A stretch of DNA of 19,705 bases from DATESG01 sp035270925 (GTDB lineage: Bacteria; Bacillota_I; Bacilli_A; RFN20; CAG-826). The notes under the pieces are model-generated. The model was given only the letters and a program-made list of their open reading frames with translations. It did not search any database and was not told the origin of the DNA. A program made the position numbers and the translations under genes. Positions 15,432-19,705 of this stretch are shown piece by piece; position 1 is the first letter of the stretch, and the number at the start of each line of letters is the position of its first letter. The stretch spans positions 1 through 19,705 of the forward strand of contig DATESG010000076.1 in assembly GCA_035270925.1 (NCBI GenBank), given 5' to 3'.

Positions 15432-15513
15432 AAAACCACCGCACATGAATATCGATCTTAAGGCTGCTACGTTCCCGTCCTGACCTGGTTCGAATAATAC
15501 CCATCGCGATGGC
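15432..15513 (-). ncRNA. ffs: Small SRP RNA (4.5S-like scRNA)
   Basis: The leftward transcript contains the SRP RNA domain IV core GGTCAGGACGGGAACGTAGC (complement of about 15467-15486), a GGAA tetraloop capped by an ACG/CGT stem with the asymmetric loop that binds Ffh. The ends pair as in bacterial small SRP RNAs: CCATCGC near the 5' end with GCGGTGG at the 3' end, then ATGGGTAT with ATATTCAT. The 3' stem is followed directly by a U-rich tract that can terminate transcription. A promoter lies just upstream. Predicted length is about 82 nt, the short form lacking the Alu domain. It pairs with Ffh to target membrane proteins co-translationally. Exact ends are estimated from the promoter and the closing stem. 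Confidence 0.92.
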
Positions 15514-15519
15514 ATATTT

Positions 15520-15528
15520 ATTATAACA
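15520..15528 (-). promoter_or_regulatory. Extended -10 promoter of the SRP RNA
   Basis: TGTTATAAT reads leftwards at 15528-15520, a perfect -10 with TG extension, seven bases before the predicted 5' end of the SRP RNA. It lies immediately after the serS stop codon; the weak -35 would be inside the serS 3' end. Confidence 0.7.
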
Positions 15529-15531
15529 AAT

Positions 15532-16812
15532 TTATCTTGGAAGCGAAATCTTTTCGATCCCACCCATAAATGGTCTTAGCACTTCCGGTATTATTACTTC
15601 GCCATCTTTAGTTTGATATTGTTCGACAATCGCCGGAACTAAACGACTAGTCGCAAGCCCACTGGCGTTTAAGGTATGTAGATATTTAATCTTGCCAGTT
15701 TCTTTATCGCGATATCTCATTAGTCCGCGTCTAGCTTGATAGTCACGGGCGTTACTAACGCTACTGACTTCTTTATATATTCCCATTGAAGGAATCCAAA
15801 CTTCGATATCATAAGTTCTCGCCATTGAATGTGAACAATCTCCAGCAGCTAATTTTGAGATTTGGAAATGAAGGCCAAGTTTTTCAACGAGACTTCTAGC
15901 CTTGCCAACTAACTCTTCAAAAGCGACATCGCTTTGATCTTCTTTGGTATATTGCACAAGTTCGACTTTATTAAATTGATAACCCCTAATCATCCCTCTT
16001 TCTTCCGTTCGATATGAACCGGCTTCACTACGATAGCAAGGAGTGTAGGCAAAATATTTATGTGGTAATTCTTCTTCGGTGAGAATTTCATCGCGGTGAA
16101 AGTTTACAAGTGCGGTCTCCGCGGTTGGTAGTAAGAACCTTCTGGGGCTCATCCCTTCGAGCCAGAAGACATCCTCTTCAAATTTGGGGAATTGACCAGC
16201 GGTAAACCCACTTTCGTAATTCAAAATATGGGGAGGGATGATCATTTCATACCCATCTTTAATGTGTTCGCTCACAAAGAAGTTTATTAGCGCCCATTCA
16301 AGCATGGCGCCTAAACCTTTATAAATCCACGTTCCATTTCCACTAATTTTTGCGGCTCTTTTATAATCAATTAGCCCTAGTGATTCACATAATTCGACAT
16401 GATCCTTAATCTTAAAATCAAAACTCGGTGCTTTTTTGAACACATGGATTACTTTATTGTTTTCCTTACCACCCGCTAAAAGGTCACTATCAGGAAGGTT
16501 TGGTAATTCAAATAAGACTTTATTGATTGTGCTGTCAAGGCTATTTAATTCAAGCTCTTTGGCTTCGTTATCCAATTTTAACTGTTTAACCTTGGCAAAA
16601 AGTTCGTTAATATTGCCGCCAGCCTTTTTAACAACGGGAACCGAAGCACTTAAACGATTTTGTTCTGCTTTATTATTTTCAACGACTTGGCGCAGAGTTC
16701 TTCTTTGAGCGTCTTGCTCGAGCAGTTCGTCAAAATTAACTTTCCAACCTTTTTTTGCGAGCGCTTCCGCGACGAAAGTTGTTTGTTCTCTGATTAAATT
16801 AATATCGATCAT
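15532..16812 (-). CDS. serS: Seryl-tRNA synthetase
   Basis: This 426-aa class II aminoacyl-tRNA synthetase charges tRNA-Ser (and tRNA-Sec where present) with serine; it acts as a cytoplasmic dimer. The N-terminal residues about 30-110 are charged and helical and form the antiparallel coiled-coil arm that holds the long variable arm of tRNA-Ser. Motif 2 is visible as PCYRSEAGS with RTEERGMIRGYQFNKVE, the late core block as KEVSSVSNARDYQARR, and motif 3 as NASGLATSRLVPAIVEQYQ. The end VIIPEVLRPFMGG is typical. ATG 16812 is supported by AGGAGG (complement of 16821-16826) at eight bases. Expression is controlled by the serine T-box immediately upstream. No terminator separates it from the SRP RNA gene, so its mRNA probably reads through. 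Confidence 0.97.
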   Translation of the reverse strand: MIDINLIREQTTFVAEALAKKGWKVNFDELLEQDAQRRTLRQVVENNKAEQNRLSASVPVVKKAGGNINELFAKVKQLKLDNEAKELELNSLDSTINKVLFELPNLPDSDLLAGGKENNKVIHVFKKAPSFDFKIKDHVELCESLGLIDYKRAAKISGNGTWIYKGLGAMLEWALINFFVSEHIKDGYEMIIPPHILNYESGFTAGQFPKFEEDVFWLEGMSPRRFLLPTAETALVNFHRDEILTEEELPHKYFAYTPCYRSEAGSYRTEERGMIRGYQFNKVELVQYTKEDQSDVAFEELVGKARSLVEKLGLHFQISKLAAGDCSHSMARTYDIEVWIPSMGIYKEVSSVSNARDYQARRGLMRYRDKETGKIKYLHTLNASGLATSRLVPAIVEQYQTKDGEVIIPEVLRPFMGGIEKISLPR

Positions 16813-16835
16813 ATATTTTTCCTCCTATTTAAAGA

Positions 16836-16862
16836 AAATAAAAAACGCCCACATAGGGCGTT
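16836..16862 (-). terminator. Regulated terminator of the serS T-box
   Basis: Read leftwards, AACGCCC (complement of 16856-16862) pairs with GGGCGTT (complement of 16844-16850) across a five-base loop and is followed by a U-run. It lies just downstream of the T-box sequence, whose antiterminator pairing competes with it. Confidence 0.88.
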
Positions 16863-17041
16863 ATTTAACGCGGTGCCACCTAATTCATGCAATATTTGCA
16901 TCTTAACAGTTTTTAACGGAAACTAACGGAACGATTAAGTTCAGGCTCAGAGGTGGAATTCATTAACCTTACTTGTTAGTCTTTCACCATCACTAACTCG
17001 CTAAATAGTAATTTATAATTACTAGCCTCATCATCGACACA
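16836..17041 (-). promoter_or_regulatory. T-box riboswitch, serine type, controlling serS
   Basis: The leader of serS has all main T-box elements on the minus strand. Stem I base AGGCT (17028-17024) pairs with AGCCT (16947-16943). The conserved AGCGAG bulge precedes the terminal hairpin GTTAGT/ACTAAC, whose loop GATGGTGAAAG matches the conserved distal motif. The specifier loop reads GAAT-TCC-ACC, giving specifier UCC (16957-16955), a serine codon read by tRNA-Ser(GGA). A stem III hairpin, ATGCAA/TTGCAT, lies at 16901-16887. The T-box AGGTGGCACCGCG (16881-16869) has the bulge UGGC, complementary to the GCCA end expected of tRNA-Ser (discriminator G73). A terminator follows. Uncharged tRNA-Ser should favour the antiterminator and switch serS on. 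This also explains most of the roughly 315-bp gap between serS and gyrA. Confidence 0.95.
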
Positions 17042-17046
17042 TTTAG

Positions 17047-17073
17047 TTTATATTGTTCCGCTTAATAATGCAA
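17047..17073 (-). promoter_or_regulatory. Putative promoter of the T-box-serS transcript
   Basis: Read leftwards, TTGCAT (17073-17068) is followed after 15 bp by TATAAA (17052-17047), and transcription would begin near 17041, just before stem I. The spacing is short, so this is tentative. Confidence 0.4.
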
Positions 17074-17094
17074 TATTCAAGGTCGCACGACAGG

Positions 17095-17120
17095 AAAAAA
17101 CGCTACATTTCTGTAGCGTT
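17095..17120 (-). terminator. Intrinsic terminator of gyrA
   Basis: Leftward AACGCTACA (complement of 17112-17120) pairs perfectly with TGTAGCGTT (complement of 17099-17107) around a GAAA tetraloop, followed by a T-run (complement of 17095-17100). It begins eight bases after the gyrA stop codon. Confidence 0.9.
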
Positions 17121-17127
17121 TCTCTTG

Positions 17128-19705
17128 TTATTCGTCTAATTCGTCGCTTTCATCTGCTTCGAGGTATTCGATACTGTTTGTTTCGTTCTCGCTCGAGAGG
17201 ACTTTTTCCGCTAAAGCAATTTCTTCTTCATCGACTTCATCTTCGTCAACTTCATCAACATGTTCGACGACTGCGAACGAAGATAAAGTTTCATTTTTCT
17301 TGAGGTTAATCACTTTAACACCTTGCGTGTTACGTCCGAGGACACTAACTTGTGCGAGGTTAATTCTAATCACGACCCCGGCTTCAGTGATAAGGAATAA
17401 GTCTTCATCACCGTTGACAGCTCTAATGCCGACAAGGGTTCCGACTTTTTCACTGGCCTTAATCGTTGCTACACCTTTGCTCCCACGTTTTGTGAGGCGA
17501 TAGTCTTCCGAGGCGCTCATTTTGCCATAACCGCGAGAAGTTAAAGCAAGAATTAATCCGCCTTCCAGGGAAGTGGTGACGCCGACGACATATTCGCCTT
17601 CCGCGAGGTTGATTCCACGAACACCAGATGCGGTCCGTCCCATACTTCTGACATCATCTTCTTTAAATTTGACCATTTTACCATTACTAGCGGCGATGCC
17701 AATTAGGGCTTCTCCGTTTGTAACTTTAACATCAATTAGTTGATCGCCTTCACGCAAGTTAATGGCGATTTTGCCATTTTGATTGATGCGGGAGAACTCT
17801 TCGAGGTTGGTCCGTTTGACGACGCCAAGCCGAGTTACATAGAAGAGGAATGTTCCTTGATCATATTTATCAACACTGACAATCGCCCGGACTGTTTCAT
17901 CCTTATCTAAATTGAGAAGGTTAACAATTGGCATCCCTTTACCAGTTCTTAATTGTTCTGGAATTTGATAACCGCGGATCCGGTAAACCTTACCTGAGTT
18001 TGTAAAGAACATGATATCGGTGTGGGTTTTGGTGTGCACAAGGATGTCAACGAGATCATCTTCGTTGGTCTTCATTCCCTTAACTCCTTTGCCGCCACGT
18101 TTTTGCGTTCTGAATTCATCAGGACTCATCCGTTTGACATAGCCCTTTTTGGTGATTGAAACGATGATTTCTTCTTCAGGAATCAAACTTTCATCGTCAA
18201 TATTGGCTTCTTGGTTACTAAGTTCTGTTCTTCTTTCGTCACCAAATTTGTTTTTAATTTCATCTAGTTCGGTAATCACTACTTCGACAATGTTTTCACG
18301 CGCTGATAAGATTAAGCGGTATTTTGCAATGTTAAGTTCCAATTGCTCGCGTTCATTTAGGAGTTTTTCTTTTTCTAAACCAGTCAATCTTCTCAAGGTC
18401 ATTGATAAGACTTCTTTGGTTTGAATCTCACTAAATCCAAAACGTTCGATTAGGCGGGCGGTTGCTTCTTCGGTATTAGCGCTCGCCTTAATGATTTGGA
18501 CGATTTCATCAATGTTTTCATTAGCCTTGATTAGCCCTAAGACAATATGGTCACGGGCTTCGGCGACCGATAGTTGATGTTCCGTTCGACGACGGATAAT
18601 TTCAACTTGGAAATCTAAATAATGTGTTAATAATTGTTTAATGTTCAGCACTTGTGGAGCGCTGTTTACTAGACACAAATTAATAATTCCAAAACTTGTT
18701 TGTAATTGGGTAGATTTATAAAGGTTATTAAGAATGACTTCGGGAATCACGTCTTTTCTTAATTCAATCACAACTCTAATTCCTTCTTTGTTGGACTCGT
18801 CTCTAATATCAGTGATTCCATCAATCACTCGGTTACGTGCAAGGTCTGCGATGGATTCAATCACACGTGCTTTGTTAACTTGATATGGAATTTCATCAAT
18901 AACTATACGGTTTTTTCCGTTGGCAAGTTCTTCAAAGTGCGCCTTTGAACGGATGATAACCGAACCACGGCCGGTTTCATATGCACTCAAAATGCCTTTA
19001 CGGCCTAAAATCATCGCGCCTGTTGGGAAATCTGGACCAAACAAGGCTTTTTCCATAATTTCTCTGGGGGTGACTTCCGGGTTTTCAACCACTAATTTGA
19101 TCGCGTTGATAACTTCGCTAAGGTTATGTGGTGGCATATTTGTCGCCATCCCAACTGCAATACCAGAACTACCACTTACGAGTAAGTTAGGGAAGCGGCT
19201 TGGCAGAACGGAAGGTTCTTTTTCACTACCATCATAGTTATCAACGAAATCAACTGTGTTTTGATTGATATCTCTAACCATTTCGAGCGCGAGCTTGCTC
19301 ATTCTGGCTTCGGTATAACGCATCGCGGCAGCTTCATCCCCGTCGACACTACCAAAGTTACCATGACCATCAACAAGCGGGTATCTCATGGAGAATGGTT
19401 GGGCTAAACGAACTAAGGTCGAATAAATTGCTTGGTCACCATGCGGGTGATATTTACCCATTACGTCACCAACAATACGTGCACTTTTTTTATGTGGCTT
19501 ATCAGGCGTCATCCCTGTTTCGTTCATCCCATGGATAATACGACGGTGGACAGGTTTAAAGCCATCCCTAACATCAGGAATTGCCCGTGAGACAATGACC
19601 GACATCGCATAGTCGAGGAAGGCGCTTTTAACTTCGTGGGCCACTTCAACATCGTGAATTCCCGCTTCAATCCCGTGCTTAACTTCCGGGGCTGCTCCTT
19701 CGACT
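17128..19705 (-). CDS. gyrA: DNA gyrase subunit A (5' end beyond window)
   Basis: GyrA is the DNA-cutting and rejoining subunit of gyrase (A2B2), which introduces negative supercoils. The frame is open to the right edge, giving 858 residues in view. FLDYAMSVIVSRAIPDVRDG and KPVHRRI mark the start of the breakage-reunion domain; AMRYTEARM holds the active-site Tyr (codon 19315-19317, E. coli Tyr122). The GyrA box QKRGGKG (18085-18105), needed for DNA wrapping, separates it from ParC; a beta-pinwheel and a very acidic tail follow. The in-frame GTG at 19644 is not a credible start: 20 more codons continue upstream in frame, including GIHDVEVAHEV, which corresponds to the usual GyrA N-terminus. 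Positions equivalent to E. coli Ser83 and Asp87 are Gln (19432-19434) and Ser (19420-19422). gyrA has its own terminator before the serS T-box. Confidence 0.97.
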   Translation of the reverse strand, partial: VEGAAPEVKHGIEAGIHDVEVAHEVKSAFLDYAMSVIVSRAIPDVRDGFKPVHRRIIHGMNETGMTPDKPHKKSARIVGDVMGKYHPHGDQAIYSTLVRLAQPFSMRYPLVDGHGNFGSVDGDEAAAMRYTEARMSKLALEMVRDINQNTVDFVDNYDGSEKEPSVLPSRFPNLLVSGSSGIAVGMATNMPPHNLSEVINAIKLVVENPEVTPREIMEKALFGPDFPTGAMILGRKGILSAYETGRGSVIIRSKAHFEELANGKNRIVIDEIPYQVNKARVIESIADLARNRVIDGITDIRDESNKEGIRVVIELRKDVIPEVILNNLYKSTQLQTSFGIINLCLVNSAPQVLNIKQLLTHYLDFQVEIIRRRTEHQLSVAEARDHIVLGLIKANENIDEIVQIIKASANTEEATARLIERFGFSEIQTKEVLSMTLRRLTGLEKEKLLNEREQLELNIAKYRLILSARENIVEVVITELDEIKNKFGDERRTELSNQEANIDDESLIPEEEIIVSITKKGYVKRMSPDEFRTQKRGGKGVKGMKTNEDDLVDILVHTKTHTDIMFFTNSGKVYRIRGYQIPEQLRTGKGMPIVNLLNLDKDETVRAIVSVDKYDQGTFLFYVTRLGVVKRTNLEEFSRINQNGKIAINLREGDQLIDVKVTNGEALIGIAASNGKMVKFKEDDVRSMGRTASGVRGINLAEGEYVVGVTTSLEGGLILALTSRGYGKMSASEDYRLTKRGSKGVATIKASEKVGTLVGIRAVNGDEDLFLITEAGVVIRINLAQVSVLGRNTQGVKVINLKKNETLSSFAVVEHVDEVDEDEVDEEEIALAEKVLSSENETNSIEYLEADESDELDE

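Noticed and set aside
17007..17023. Perfect inverted repeat AGTAATT-TAT-AATTACT as a separate regulatory site
   Set aside because: It falls within the 5' strand of T-box stem I, where similar AGTA-rich sequence is normal, so it is better explained as part of the T-box.
19642..19644. GTG as the start codon of gyrA
   Set aside because: The frame stays open for 20 more codons to the window edge, and the upstream residues include the usual GyrA N-terminal region, so the true start is outside the window.
1..19705. CRISPR arrays, insertion sequences, tRNA or rRNA genes, phage genes
   Set aside because: I looked for regularly spaced repeats, transposase or integrase motifs, and tRNA or rRNA landmarks on both strands and saw none.

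Overview
This is an AT-rich chromosomal segment of a Bacillota/Mycoplasmatota-type bacterium that uses the standard genetic code. TGA ends tldD and psuG inside ATGA overlaps, and Trp is TGG (for example in mscL), so it is not a TGA=Trp mollicute. The order gyrA, then a serine T-box and serS, then a short SRP RNA and tadA, together with strong AGGAGG-type ribosome binding sites and TATAAT promoters, fits low-GC Gram-positives such as the Acholeplasma/Izemoplasma/Erysipelotrichia neighbourhood. That placement is an inference; no 16S or marker comparison was possible.

Left part (1-6050). A lipoprotein of unknown function (+) converges on an unrecognised 187-aa gene (-) at a shared terminator. 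A tldD-pmbA pair (+), encoding a TldD/TldE-type peptidase, has its own promoter and converges on degV (-). The mechanosensitive channel mscL (+) is divergent from degV and ends in a strong terminator.

Middle (6011-12300). A tightly packed five-gene operon reads leftwards: CtpE-like P-type ATPase, pseudouridine-5'-phosphate glycosidase (psuG), TetR-family regulator, iron-type alcohol dehydrogenase, and an M50-like membrane protein whose first zinc-binding His is Phe. Gene junctions are +3, -4, -8 and +9 bp. A perfect 17-bp inverted repeat overlaps the predicted promoter and is a plausible operator for the operon's own TetR regulator.

Right part (12330-19705). A MacB-like ABC ATPase/permease fusion (-) has its own promoter. 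Upstream of it is the housekeeping block: gyrA (5' end cut off by the window edge), a terminator, a tRNA-Ser-responsive T-box leader (specifier UCC), serS, a small SRP RNA of about 82 nt, and tadA. GyrA carries Gln and Ser at the two positions that usually hold Ser83 and Asp87 in the quinolone-resistance region.

I saw no mobile element, CRISPR array, tRNA or rRNA. The points most worth a second look are the degenerate M50-like protein, the palindromic operator of the mixed operon, the GyrA substitutions, and tadA starting without a ribosome binding site 10 nt after the SRP RNA.
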